Shown piece by piece: positions 33,570-44,280 of a stretch of DNA of 64,000 bases. How positions within the stretch are numbered: the first letter of the stretch is position 1; the number at the start of each line of letters is the position of its first letter. A program made the position numbers and the translations under genes. Source of the stretch: Isochrysis galbana (Eukaryota; Haptophyta; Isochrysidales; Isochrysidaceae); NCBI GenBank assembly GCA_018136815.1, contig CM030939.1, positions 4,147,419-4,211,418 on the forward strand, written 5' to 3'. The notes beneath the pieces were generated by a model. That model had not been told where the DNA came from. It did not search any database and saw only the letters and a list, made by a program, of their open reading frames with translations.

Positions 33570-33705
33570 ATGGTGCACCCTTACGAGGGACGAGCCGCAA
33601 GGCAGGTGGAGGGGGGATGAGAGTAGCGGGCGTGGCAGCACAATAAGGGTGCGGAGTCGCGCGCGCGGCGAGAATATTAAGAAGATTTTTTTTAATGGTG
33701 CACCC
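33570..33705 (+). mobile_element. Heavily 5'-truncated LINE tail with 11-bp target duplication
   Basis: ATGGTGCACCC occurs at 33570-33580 and at 33695-33705. Between them are 114 bp ending GCGGCGAGAATATTAAGAAG and a T-rich tail. This is the same 3' end as the minus-oriented fragment at 19813 and similar to the LINE at 2805. Confidence 0.75.
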
Positions 33706-34260
33706 ATACTGTAGAGTAGATAATGTAGATAGTCGTACTTCTTGTCTCTAGGAGTACTCCACTCCCGTTAGAACTTATAGGGTCGTATGACATCTTTTTA
33801 GCTAGCATTCCTAGCCACATACACATACACCGGACGAGCTATGCGCCATGCGCCAACCGCGCACACCCCCATCGCGGGGGAGGGGCTCCGTTGCCGTCGA
33901 AGGGCTACGGTCCCGCAGCACTAAGGTTATACTAACACAACAATAAAACTCTGACGACTCCCCTCTCTCTCTCTGGTTCTCATTAGAGTATCACACACAA
34001 TTCATACATCGTGGTCGCTTGGCAGCTCTCCTTTCTGACATTTCTATGATATCAAGTGAACAAGAATCTTTGAAGATTTCTTTCCGCTCCAATTCCCGCC
34101 CTGGTCTAACGTAGAGTCTATTACTGGAAACACTTCCTCCTACGATTTCTATCCTACTCGCACCGTCTTCTGCGTCTCTCTTTCTCTCCCTGTCCCTTCC
34201 CTCTCCCCTCTGGCCATCGGGAGCCCTGTCTTGCTCTCTCTCTCGTCGCGTCGGGCTCGG
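33706..34260. other. Spacer and promoter region of the SHSW-domain gene
   Basis: No gene seen. A CT-rich stretch lies close to the ATG at 34261. No TATA box was recognised. Confidence 0.4.
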
Positions 34261-37200
34261 ATGGGCTTCTCGCTCGAGGGCAACGGCGAGCAGCTGAGCG
34301 CCGAGCAGTACGCCGGGCTCTTCGTCCTCGCGATTGCGCCTGGCGTCACCCTCGCCCTCGCCTGCCTCCTCAGCCTGCCCTGCCGCCTCGGATGGCAAGC
34401 TTCTCCTCCACCCAGAGCCTCCGACGGCCTTCTGCTCACTCACCTCATCCAGCGGCTGCGCTCCGCCGTGATGAGCGAGGCGGCCGTGCGCCGTAGGATA
34501 CGCCTGAGCTGCGCGTGCGCATCGTGGGCATTCGTTGTGCTCGGCCAGGGAGCATTCAACCACTTGATTGCAAGGATGAGCGAGCATAGCTTCTGGGTCG
34601 AGAAGATTGCGCTCCCGACAGGCGTGCTGAGCATGCTCGAGAGAGCACCAGAGTGGAGACTGCTGCTGGTGATCCCGTTCATGATCGCCCTTCGGCCGAC
34701 TGACGCGTTCACCGTCCGCCTCGCCGTCGGCATCGCCTCGATCATTTTTGCAGACGTCTCTTTTTCAGTGCGCCAGCATGAGTGCCAAATACTCGGCGCA
34801 ACGCGCACATATGCCGCCACGTCTGCATGCAGCCTGCTCGGCTCAGTGCGCCCGGCCGTACGCTATTTTAGGTGCTCGTTAATCTACTTATTGAAGAGGT
34901 GCCCCTGATCTATGGCTCGGGCGCCTCGCCCTCATATCATCTTCGCGTTGCGGTCTGCATCGCGGCTGCCCTTCTCTTTGGCATCTCGTTTCTTTGCTCG
35001 TTTCGTCTCGCTGACGCCGTCCTTAGGAAAACGCCGCGCCAGGCAATCAGCACCCTATGGAGCGTCGCGCTCGATGGCTGCTGGAAGATGCTCGCGCTGC
35101 TCCTCTTCCTACACCTACTGTTCTACGGAATTGAGCGCCTTGAGGTTCCCGGATCCCCTGGTACTTGGCCACACTCAGGGTTGTCAAGTGTCACTACGTT
35201 TCCTCCGTCACCTCCACAAATTAAGTCGATGGTGGCGACATACCGAGCGCTACAGATTTTTCAGTTTCACCATATGGTGGGGGTTGCCACCTTGTGCGTG
35301 TTCTTGCAGGTATGCCGCGTGGTAGTGTGGCCGCTTTCTAGCTAGTCAACATCCAGGTGGGTATGTGCTGTCGCACCTCTAAGTATTCACGAGGCCGCCT
35401 TTCCAATCAGGTTGCTTCTCCGCCAAAGGTCCGTGGTCATCTCTTTCGACTTTTGGGCGGCTGTGGCATGACGGAAAGGGACCGTGGACTCTCTGCAGTT
35501 GCGGCGCTTATCGGCGGCAATCCGTATGATTGGCAAGAACGTGTGCGTGGCTTTGCTCGCCGTTTCCGTGCATTGCCCGCCTCCACGCTTCGCTCTTCAC
35601 ATTTCGGGACGTCCACAGCGAGTCCTATCGAGGCTGCAGAGCTTGCAGCCGCTGTAGTTCCTGCAGACCTTGGCGAGGTCGATGCCTTCATAAGCCACTC
35701 GTGGAGCGATGATGGTGGCGCGAAGTTCGAGGCCCTGAGCGCGTGGATCGTGGACTTCGAGGTAGAGCACGGAAGGACACCGCTGTTATGGCTTGACAAG
35801 GCGTGCATCGACCAAAACGACATTGAGGCTTCCCTGTGCGGGATACCAATATTTGTGCGCTCTAGCTCCACAGAAACCTGCATCTCAGCTGCGCGAGAAA
35901 TGCTACGTATGCCCGTTGTAACGGTATTACGCACCACTCTGCAAGTGTCTCCCAAGAACATTCTTGGCATGACCGCATGCTAGTCACATGGATAGGCTGG
36001 TCCCAGTCACCATACCTGTGGTTCCTGACAATTCAGGTGAGTGGTTGTAGGGAGCTGGTGATCCTCTCCGGCCCCACATATGCTGGGCGCTTATGGTAAG
36101 CAGCGAGAGAGACGATCCCATGGCGTTCACATGCCTATTCGGGCGGAGCTTGCATGGTTGTGCTCCACCAGCGAGCATGCCCATTGAATCTGTGCGGTTA
36201 TCGTCGTATGTTGCAATCCTTTCTAGCCATTTGTTGCACGCTCAACACGTCCTGTTGATGACCGGTCGTCGGTCTTGCTGCGGCATCACAATGTCGTGGC
36301 CATCGGTAGACCAACGCCTTGTTGTAGCAAATTCTAGACCGGTGCTCCGCACCAGCTAAGAGGGCGATGGCTCTCCCGATCCATCCCGAAAATGATGGTA
36401 TCCCCCGCACCGCCGTCTTGCAGGTGTGTGATGGAGATTTTTTGCTTCCTCATCCTGGGCGGCAGTACTGAAGACATCGTCGTGCTTGACGCTGCACCTC
36501 CTTCCCGTACCGCCGTCCTTGCGAATGGCGCAGTGCGCATGCAGTCGCCGTTCACCACTCCGACTTCCTGCGGGGATGCCGCATGTAGGCAACTCGCGAT
36601 GCCCTCTCCCTCGGGAAATGCTCGGTCCAGCGTGCGCCCTCCTTCGCGCGATCGGCGGTCTTCTGTGCCTCCCAGGGCACGTCAAATTTTCACAGATCCA
36701 CTCATTCGCAATTCCACCGCCTATCGCCTTTCGACGCTTTCTGTCGCCGGCGGCCCGCGGTATTCCGAAGCGGGAGAAGCTCTCTCTGCGTTTCGCATCT
36801 CTAAGGTGAGAGCCGCCATCTGGCTCGTGGAAAAAGCTGGCGAGTACTTCCAAGGACAGGATTTAGCGTCTGCAGGTTGCGTCCTATGTGCTCGCGACTT
36901 CACCCCTTGGCTGGATGCGAGAATCTCCCCACCACCCTTTGTACTAATTCCCTTCCTGAACAGGCGCGTTGCACACTTCCGAGTGACCGGGATCGCTTCC
37001 TCTCCGTAATTGAGGCGGCGTACGGCGACCAGTCTCCGTTCGACGGCGCCGTGAGGATGCTTTTAGCGGGCGGTCTCCATCAGGATGCTCGAGTTAGATG
37101 GTCGACCAGCAATAACAGAGATTCGGATCAACAATCGTCCTTAAGTTCATCCTTTGTGCCTCAACATCCATCATCCGAATTGCGTGGAGCACCTCGGACG

Positions 37201-37419
37201 CTCTCAAACGAAAGACGACTCACATGCATGGCCGTACTAGCAAAAGTTCTTACGCGATTAGGTAGTGCACGTGTCACGACAAGAGACGGCCGTGAGCGCA
37301 CTTGTCGCCATGGTTGGGAGCAATCTCCACAAAGACAAGGGGAAGCGTTCGATCGTACCACTTGCATATTATCAGCTTATCCAAATGGCGGATCTCGAGG
37401 GTCCGTCGCTATGCTTTGA
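34261..37419 (+). CDS. Multi-pass membrane protein with TIR-like SHSW domain (6 exons)
   Basis: Exons 34261-34767, 34872-35309, 35411-35854, 36037-36095, 36424-36805 and 36964-37419 join in frame to about 761 residues, using GT-AG sites. The small fourth exon was found from its content, CRELVILSGPTYAGRLW. Residues 1-~315 hold about seven hydrophobic segments (for example VLAIAPGVTLALACLL, VAVCIAAALLFGISFLC, MLALLLFLHLLFYGI). The cytoplasmic part has VDAFISHSWSDDGGAKFEAL (~405), LLWLDKACIDQNDIE (~440), GPTYAGRLWCVMEIF (~475), and SDRDRFLSVIEAAYGD (~618). I recall this motif order from large unnamed families in haptophytes, dinoflagellates and other protists. The fold resembles TIR domains. The function is unknown; sensing or NAD-linked signalling is speculation. 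The C-terminal 110 residues are low in complexity and the true stop could be in a later exon. Confidence 0.75.
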
Positions 37420-38334
37420 GAGACAGGACCCACCAAACCGGCGCTGCTCGCTCGCCACTGAATGTTCACGATTTCCATCAGCGACGGAATCCCCCCAGAT
37501 ATGCTTTATGTCCGCATCGAGGAGCAGTATGCCCTCCACAACATCGCATCACGATATAGATCAAATTTTGCAACACCACTCGTACTAATAGATTTCCAAC
37601 ACGTGACATTTTGGATTGGGAGTAGTAAAGAGCAATCCAACTCAACTACCACATAGCACATAGACATTGACGACTGGCACGTTAGACGCGTTAGCCACTG
37701 GCTTGGCCTACGCCTACGCGCTTACGCTTGTGTCCAAGGCCACGCGCGAGTCGAGAAATTTAAAAGGTTTTTTACGGGCTTGTTATTGGAATGCGGAGCG
37801 TGCCGATAGGTAAAGAGCACCCCCTCAAAACTGCAACGAGGACGCGTGGTGGCCGCCCGACAACCAGCTCGCAATTGGCATTCGCATTCGCCGCATGCGC
37901 ATGACCCTCGGCCGCGCGCGCATAGCGAGATCGAAAGCTTATAAAAATCGCGCACATTTGGGTATGTTGTTTTGTTTACGCTGCCTGCATCTAACAACAC
38001 ATGCTCAACTACTACTCGAAACAATGTCACGTCACGATTACACCTACACACTCTCACAAAGGACGACGGACACATTTTGCGTGTGCAGTCCCTCAAATCC
38101 AAATTTCTTCAGCGGCAGCTTTGGGCATCCCAGTCACATTTTACGTGGAGCGACGCCCATCCACGTCGCCCCATGCGCAACATTCATATTGCGCGAATAG
38201 CCGCCAGCTGGAGGCAGTCCCATCGGATGGCCGTCCCAGGAAGGCCAGAAGCATCGGTTGAGACAACTCCAAGTCAGCCAACAGTACGCCTCATGGGCTC
38301 CCAGATCGTCCAGACGGATGACCAAGGTGCAGAT
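37420..38334. other. Convergent spacer between the SHSW-domain gene and cyclin
   Basis: Both neighbours end here. No further gene is supported. Confidence 0.4.
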
Positions 38335-39765
38335 TCACAAGCTTGCCGGCGGGATGCCCGACACGGCTCCGTGCTTTTCCTGTGCGTACTTCTTGCGCAC
38401 TGCCTGCAAGTTGTTCTTGCTCGCATCTTTGTGCAGCTGGTTCAGGTCACGCACGCACGCAGACAAGGCCGACTCAGCATAGCAAGAATGCTGCACGAGC
38501 TCCGGACCCTACAATGCAAGAAGACGGCCGCAGGCTCAGTAAGGGGCGCTGCGATCAACTATGGGTCTGAATAGTAGTGGGCACATATGAAGCCTTCAGG
38601 GCGATGCTAGTGGCATGGTTGCTTACCCAGCACGGCTGGCCCATGGTTTTCAGGGCAAGATACACAGAGGATGCCGCAATCATCGACGGCAAGTACTTCA
38701 GCATCTTGTACTCTTGAAGCGTCAGCTCAACCAGGAAGTTGGCAAGGAGCTCAGTCTTGGAGCGCGGACTAGTGATGACACCCGCCACTTTGCAGAAGCG
38801 CTTCAGGAACACGTAAGCATTCGGCGTCGTCAGTTGGAAGTTGAGCTTGGCCAACACGTTGCCCTCCATAGCAAGGATCTGCTCACGTGTGTATGCCTTG
38901 TCCGAAATGTACACGAAGTCGCGGCACTCTGGCGCGTAAATCTCCTCGTACTTGGAGGCCAGGAACATCGCGGTCACACCCACTAGCTGCAGCTTGTTGC
39001 GCGAAATGGTCTCCTTCTCTAGGAAGCGGTCGATAATGTTGACAGTGAGGTAGAGTGTCTCAATCATGAGTTTGAACTTCAAATGGACCTCAACGAGCCA
39101 GTCAATGAGGATGGCGCGCATCTTCTCGTTGATGTCATTCTGCTTGGTCATATACGTCGGCGACGCGACATTTAGAGCCTGCGTTGACACATCGGACATC
39201 GGACAAGGTGAATGGACGGGGGCGGGGGGGAGTATCACATGGCTCGGCCAGCTGGATGTTTTGGTGGACTGTGAGGTAGCTCGAGCAAGCCCAGCACAAG
39301 GGCAGCTCCTCCTCGTGTGAGGCTATTTCGAATCAGAGCGCGGCGATACCGCACCTCAGCCTCGCGATAGTGACGGTGGATGTCCGCCAAGTATGGGATC
39401 ATAGCCTGCGGGTTGTTAATGTCGCCCATGTCGACCTTGTCGACCAGCTCCTTCACCACAGAGCGGCCAGCATCCTCATGCGATCGGTCGAAGAGGCCGC
39501 GGCCGCCTAGCAGACCGCCGGACGGCTTGCACGATAGGCCCTTGACCCCACCGGCCTGAGAGCAAAGGAGCTGCGCGCTCACAGCTGGACAGGAGTGGGC
39601 AGACGCGCAGCCGCAGAGCGGTGTGCGCAGTTGGCATGCAGGGAGAGCAAGGGGCACGCTTGCCTTGCTTCCTCGGACGGGATCTTTGAGCTGGCTGTAC
39701 TTGTTGGAAAGGTCACCGAGCGCCGTGCGCTGGCGTGTTGAAGCGGCTGGTCCCTGGGCCTGCAT
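38335..39765 (-). CDS. B-type mitotic cyclin (3 or 4 exons)
   Basis: Cyclin B activates CDK1 for entry into mitosis and is destroyed by the APC/C. The protein starts at 39765 and shows a destruction box RTALGDLSN at residues 13-21. The cyclin box begins YLADIHRHYREAE|ALNVASPTYMTKQNDIN and continues EKMRAILIDWLVEVHLKF, LYLTVNIIDRFL, QLVGVTAMFLASKYEEIYAPE. The C-terminal fold has LVELTLQEYKMLKYLPSMIAASSVYLA and ends in a last exon SALSACVRDLNQLHKDAS..QAVRKKYAQEKHG. The exons are 39765-39355, 39178-38627 and 38508-38335, all joined in phase 0 (378 aa). A further GC-AG intron (39663-39556, AAG|GCAAGC to CTCTCAG|G) is likely, because it removes a Cys/Pro-rich insert and keeps phase 0 (342 aa). Confidence 0.9.
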
Positions 39766-39870
39766 CTTTCGTTCGGAGAAAGCGGAAGAGCGAGGGGACG
39801 GGGGGCGAAGAGGGGGAAGGAGCGACAGCGGCGAGGCAGGGGGAGCGACAGCGGTGGGCGGCGCGACGGC

Positions 39871-39880
39871 ACCGTTTGAG
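39871..39880 (-). promoter_or_regulatory. MSA-like M-phase promoter element
   Basis: CTCAAACGGT on the minus strand, about 105 bp before the cyclin ATG, contains the AACGG core that three-repeat MYB factors bind in G2/M genes of plants. The match is short, so it may be chance. Confidence 0.3.
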
Positions 39881-40217
39881 CGGTGCGATTGCGTTTGAGT
39901 GCTGCCGCCGCCCACCGCGGCGCGACCCACACAAGAAGCGAGAGGAGAGAAAACAGATTGGAGAATAAAGTACGTCGCAAGATACAAGTCGCTCAAAAAA
40001 AAATTCGCGGTCGTGCTTGTTGCTTTTTTTGGGGGGGGGGGGTCCATCTTATGGTAGTCTGAAAAAATGCCCCCCCCCGGTATGGGGGGGGGGGGGGGCA
40101 AAGGGACATCGCGACATCGCCCCCGCGAGCGATGGATGCGGTCGCAGGGCCCTTTCCCTCTCTCTTGGGCTCTTGGGACACTGGAGCCTGCGGGACTCCT
40201 AGTTGTCACGTCAGGCC

Positions 40218-40549
40218 TGACGTCACTGTCGTCAGGTAGGTGTCAGGTCAGTTGAACCTGACGGTGACCGTCAGACGTCTCGTCATAGGGCTGACCGATC
40301 TACGATTAAAAATATAAGAATAAAGGAATATAAAAAAGGTACAAGTTGTCAAGAAAAAAGTGACTGGTGCCGAGGGCACTATCCTTACCAGCACAAGTCC
40401 GAGCAGTCTCGAACGCGTGCCGCGTGCATTCTAACCTGTGCCGCGACGCACTGTGCCACCGTAGCATGCGTAAGACTTTTGCCTTATATTGCTTATACTT
40501 TTATAAACATCAATTGGACCTGACGTCAGGTCTGACGTCACTGACGTCA
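40218..40549. promoter_or_regulatory. Four perfect TGACGTCA palindromes upstream of cyclin B
   Basis: TGACGTCA occurs at 40218-40225, 40521-40528, 40533-40540 and 40542-40549, the last three within 29 bp. CGTCAGGCCTGACG adjoins the first. The octamer is the CRE/bZIP consensus. The cluster is 450-785 bp upstream of the cyclin start. It could instead be the subterminal sequence of an unrecognised element, because related TGACGGT/ACCGTCA words lie between. Confidence 0.4.
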
Positions 40550-40726
40550 GGTTGTGTAAGGCCCCGTCGACATGACACCTGACGATAGGTTTGACAACCG
40601 GGGCGGGACTTGCCATGCCGCAGGCGTCCGGGGGGCGCGGGCAAAAAGGGGGTCGGTCGGAGGCCCGGGGGTGCCTTGTCCGTAGAGGTTTAAATACCCA
40701 CTTCATGGGGGCATTTGTCCTAGCCC

Positions 40727-40963
40727 TAGCCCGGTCACTTACTATGGGGGTGCGGGTGCGGAGGGCACCAGCTGCAATGGGTGAATGAAGGGCTAAATAA
40801 GCTCCCTATAGGTTCCGGTAGGATGGATCATCAAAAAAATTGGGGTGTTCTCCGGCGAAATTTTCGAAAAATACCGAATTTCAGGCCTTCGAAGACGGTG
40901 CGCGAAATACAATCGGGCCCTCCTCCGGTATATTTTTAGTGACGAGGCCCTTCATGCGAGGCA
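40727..40963 (+). mobile_element. Family D repeat, copy D2
   Basis: It carries the same ordered blocks as D1 (32264-32511), in direct orientation and clearly diverged between the blocks. It lies just upstream of the LINE copy starting near 41196. Confidence 0.6.
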
Positions 40964-41195
40964 CAAACCTCGAATAGCGAGGAAGCTTGAGACGCCAACT
41001 CACTAAGTCCACAAGGCATGGTTCTATGCATACTGGACCATAAGTCAAACTCGTAATTTTGCACTTCAATGTGTACGAAAGTATCACAAAACTGTCGTAT
41101 TCCATACGAGGACAGGCTTTTACTTGTAACCTGTGAGTTATTTTAAGTCTCAAGGTCTCATCGATGGGCATCTCGCACCTTCTCCTACTTTCTCT

Positions 41196-41930
41196 TGATG
41201 TCGTCAACTATCAGTAAACTGATAGGGACATGGAGCGCACGCCGCCGCCCTCCCTCGCTGCCGCTGCCCTCGCCGAGATGGACGAAGGTTTGAGTGACAC
41301 CCCGCTGTCGCCGAAGCGACCGCGTCAGGACGACCCTCCCAGCCAGGTGGGCACAGGAGCCAGCCTGCCACGCCCGCGGACCACCGCGAACGCCACGAAC
41401 AAGGCTGCCATGCTGGCAGCAGCCAGCACACAGCACATCTCCAACACAACACACAGCCACACCAGTCACACCACACCAGTGGGACGCTTCCAAAGGGAAG
41501 GCCTCCGGGCTGGGACCCTACACAACCGCGGTACCGCCCTCGCGCTCCGGCGCGAGGGGCCGGCCCGGTACCATATACAGCAGAACCCCAATGGGGAAAT
41601 GCCGCATCACAACAAGGGGTTGAACAAAGAGCAGACAGGACCCCCCAGCAAGGGGCACAGGAGCAAAAAGGGAGGCAGACCAGGAGGGATGCCCCCCAAC
41701 GCCCCCGAAGGCCAAACGGACAAGCGAGCCACGGGCGCGCGAACGTCGCAAGTGACACAGGCCCAGGAGGCCCACCACAACAAACACCAACTTGAGAGAG
41801 AGCCTACACAAAGCACAATCCACACGGAACCCTCGGTAGTCACTCCTCGCTCCCTCGTTCTCGCTCTCGCTCTCGCTCCGTCGTAACAAGCAATCTTACA
41901 ACACCAACCAAATCCACTCACTCACCCACT
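41196..41930 (+). mobile_element. LINE copy 3: 5' end and ORF1 N-terminal part
   Basis: The 5' end has a perfect hairpin (CTATCAG with CTGATAG around TAAA) immediately before ATGGAGCGC at 41230, as in the other two copies. The frame from 41230 (218 aa) starts MERTPPPSLAAAALAEMDEG and shares PLSPKRPR and NKAAMLA blocks with the copy at 45.1 kb. It is cut off before the conserved KGPW block, so only the N-terminal, low-complexity half of ORF1 remains. Confidence 0.65.
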
Positions 41931-42011
41931 CACACTCGCTGCCCGCTATGTCCGCTCCGTCCTCGCGCTCGCCCTCGCCACTGCCCGCCATCCATCTTCC
42001 AGCCATGGAAG

Positions 42012-42422
42012 ATGGTCAGCCCGTCCAACGTCCAACCCGCCAATGCCCAAAAGGCCGTGCCTTCCGCCGCCTACTTTCCGTCCCCTCCGGTTCCTTCTGT
42101 CCCATCCGTAACCTCCACTCCGTCAGGTGAAGAATCCGAGTCGTCGCGTCCCGCGCCGGACCCGCCACAGGGGCTCCAGAGCCCCAAATCCACAGAGTCG
42201 GGCCTGCTACCCGCTCTGCTCCCCACCGATGCCGAACCCTTATTCGTCCCCTCGCACGCCGAGGCTGCAGCTACCACTCCCCCGGACCCTTCCGAGTTCG
42301 GCGCCGCGTCTCCATCCTCGCCCCCGTCGCCCTCCGGTGCAGTGAGGAGCGGGCGAATGCCCGCTCCCACTGAAACCTTGCCCGCTTTATTTAGCCTTTC
42401 CGCACTACCCGCCCCCGCCTGA
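42012..42422 (+). CDS. Unrecognised Ser/Pro-rich frame, 136 aa
   Basis: MVSPSNVQPANAQKAVPSAA starts a Pro/Ser/Ala-rich acidic reading without recognisable domains. It may belong to one of the nearby retroelements. Composition alone could keep this frame open. Confidence 0.25.
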   Translation: MVSPSNVQPANAQKAVPSAAYFPSPPVPSVPSVTSTPSGEESESSRPAPDPPQGLQSPKSTESGLLPALLPTDAEPLFVPSHAEAAATTPPDPSEFGAASPSSPPSPSGAVRSGRMPAPTETLPALFSLSALPAPA

Positions 42423-42559
42423 AGATGAAGACGAGGGCGGTGCCCCACCCCCACCCCCACCCTCCGACTCAGAGGGTGGGTATGAGCCCTATACTGAGCG
42501 CGCCGGCTACATGCCGATCGCCTCGGTCGTATCCCAGTCGCCCCTCTCCTCCCGGAATG

Positions 42560-42810
42560 GAAGGGCGAGTAGCTCCACCTCGGTGGTGGTGGTGGTCCAA
42601 TGACGCTCCGCGGCGGTAAGGCGGCGACCGTAATACGCGACTACATGCTCATGCCCATGATCGTCAACTTGCGACAGGATGCCGCCAATACCCAGGGTAC
42701 TGGCCGCGTCCGTCTTGATGATGAACTCCTTGTCGTGACGAGGCGCAGCTAACACTGGAGCAGACGTGATGGATGTGTTTACAGCGGATACGTGCGACTT
42801 TACTCCTAGA
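42560..42810 (-). mobile_element. Fossil Ty3/gypsy fragment (RNase H region)
   Basis: The minus strand resembles the start of a Ty3/gypsy RNase H domain (APVLAAPRHDKEFIIKTDAA, VAYYGRRLTAAERHW). It is a short, broken remnant without LTRs or neighbouring domains, immediately upstream of the CRAL-TRIO gene. Confidence 0.7.
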
Positions 42811-43000
42811 TCTCTCTCGTTTCTGATGAATCTGGATGTGAATGTGAAGAAGAGGTTCGGGGCGGGGGGCGGAAGTAGCGCGCTTTGTGAAGGGAGAGCG
42901 AGAGTTGCCTCGCTCCGCCTGGCCCTCCCTCCCATTCACCCAGGCTAGAGCTGTTGCTGGATTGAGAGCGAGTAAGCGAGGGCAAGAATTACACTTCGCC

Positions 43001-44180
43001 ATGTCCGAGCGGCCGCGCCGACGCGAAATGCTCGAGTGGTACGCCAAGCAGGCTGGGCTTTCCGAGGAGCAGATGGAGCAGATGGACGTTAGGAGGAGGG
43101 AACAGGCTGAGAACACAGGTGAGCGGGCCTGTACGGAGGGTGAGGAAGCCACAGCCGACGAGGCAGATGGCGACATCGAGATTCCCGATGAGGAGCCACC
43201 GCAGGGCTGGGCCTCCTGGTCGAAGAGCATGCTTGGCGCCGCCTATACGTATGCGATGAGTGGGTCTGAACCGCCACCTATGACAACGCCGGAGACCGCG
43301 ACCGTCGACGAACTTCTCGAGATTCACGCGGATGCCATCAATCAGATCCTTCGCCGTATGTCTGTCGACCCGCTCTTCCAGCCTGAACGCCATGACAAGC
43401 TATGGCTTCTGCGGTTCTACCTCAGTCACAAGGATGTCGAGAAGGCGGCCAATGCAATGAGCCGCGCACTTGCGACACGGAAGGAGAAGCATCTAGATGA
43501 AATTGGCTCGATCGTGCGATCTGCGCATCCAGATGACTGGCCCATTGCTGGAATGCTCGAGGATCTACTACCCGTCGTCGGCCTGCACCGGTGGTGGCCC
43601 GACATACGCGGATGTATGCTTCACATTGGCAAAGCCACCGACATGGACATGCACAGGCTGTACCGCGAGCACGACAGGTTCATGACTATCGCTCTTTGGG
43701 GAATGGAGTACACCTTCCAGGCAATGGACGCGCTCACTCGTAGAACGGGCCGCATACAGAAGTACGTGCGCATGCTGGATGTACAGGGTTATCCGATTCG
43801 ATCGTTGAACCTGCGCTTTGTCCGTCTGCTGGCAAGGCAGCAAGGTGACTTAGCTGACCTGTATCCACAGCTGATGGGCGCGACCTATCTCGTCAACGTG
43901 CCGAGCGCTCTCAAGGTGAGGGCACCGGAATGCGCTTGTTCTAATCCATGCCTCGCCTGGTGAGGGCGTCCACTGTCCACTCCGCTCTCTCGTGCTAGCA
44001 CTAGACGCCATTTTGCACTTCCATGGCGGTGAGGATGCCAACCTAGCCCTCTTCCGCCCCTGAACACTTCTTGACGCAGACAATTTGGGACAATCTCAAG
44101 TACTTGGTGCCGCCGCGTGTGCTGGCCAAGACAGACCTCTTGGACACGACGGCCACGGAAGACATCGCCAAGATTGAGAG
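43001..44180 (+). CDS. CRAL-TRIO (Sec14-like) lipid-transfer protein, 3' part lost in gap
   Basis: Exon 1 is 43001-43915. A 164-bp phase-0 intron (AAG|GTGAGG to GACGCAG|A) leads to exon 2 at 44080, which runs into the N gap. The N-terminal ~90 residues are charged and helical (MSERPRRREMLEWYAKQAGL, acidic EDE-type stretch). The CRAL-TRIO-N part is KLWLLRFYLSHKDVEKAANAM. The lipid-binding domain shows GCMLHIGKATDMDMHRL, RIQKYVRMLDVQGYPIRSL, and LADLYPQLMGATYLVNVPSAL|TIWDNLKYLVPPRVLAKT, the Sec14 order. Such proteins exchange phosphoinositides or other hydrophobic ligands between membranes. A frame also opens upstream at 42887, but the ATG at 43001 fits the domain start better. Confidence 0.85.
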
Positions 44181-44280
44181 NNNNNNNNNNNNNNNNNNNN
44201 NNNNNNNNNNNNNNNNNNNNNNNNNNNNNNNNNNNNNNNNNNNNNNNNNNNNNNNNNNNNNNNNNNNNNNNNNNNNNNNN
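44181..44280. other. Assembly gap of 100 N
   Basis: Exactly 100 N is a conventional placeholder for a scaffold join of unknown size. It interrupts the CRAL-TRIO gene on the left and a LINE ORF1 on the right, so the two sides need not be close in the genome. Confidence 0.98.

Noticed and set aside
42887-43000. Upstream in-frame start for the CRAL-TRIO protein
   Set aside because: The extra residues have no conservation signal; the ATG at 43001 precedes the protein-like part.
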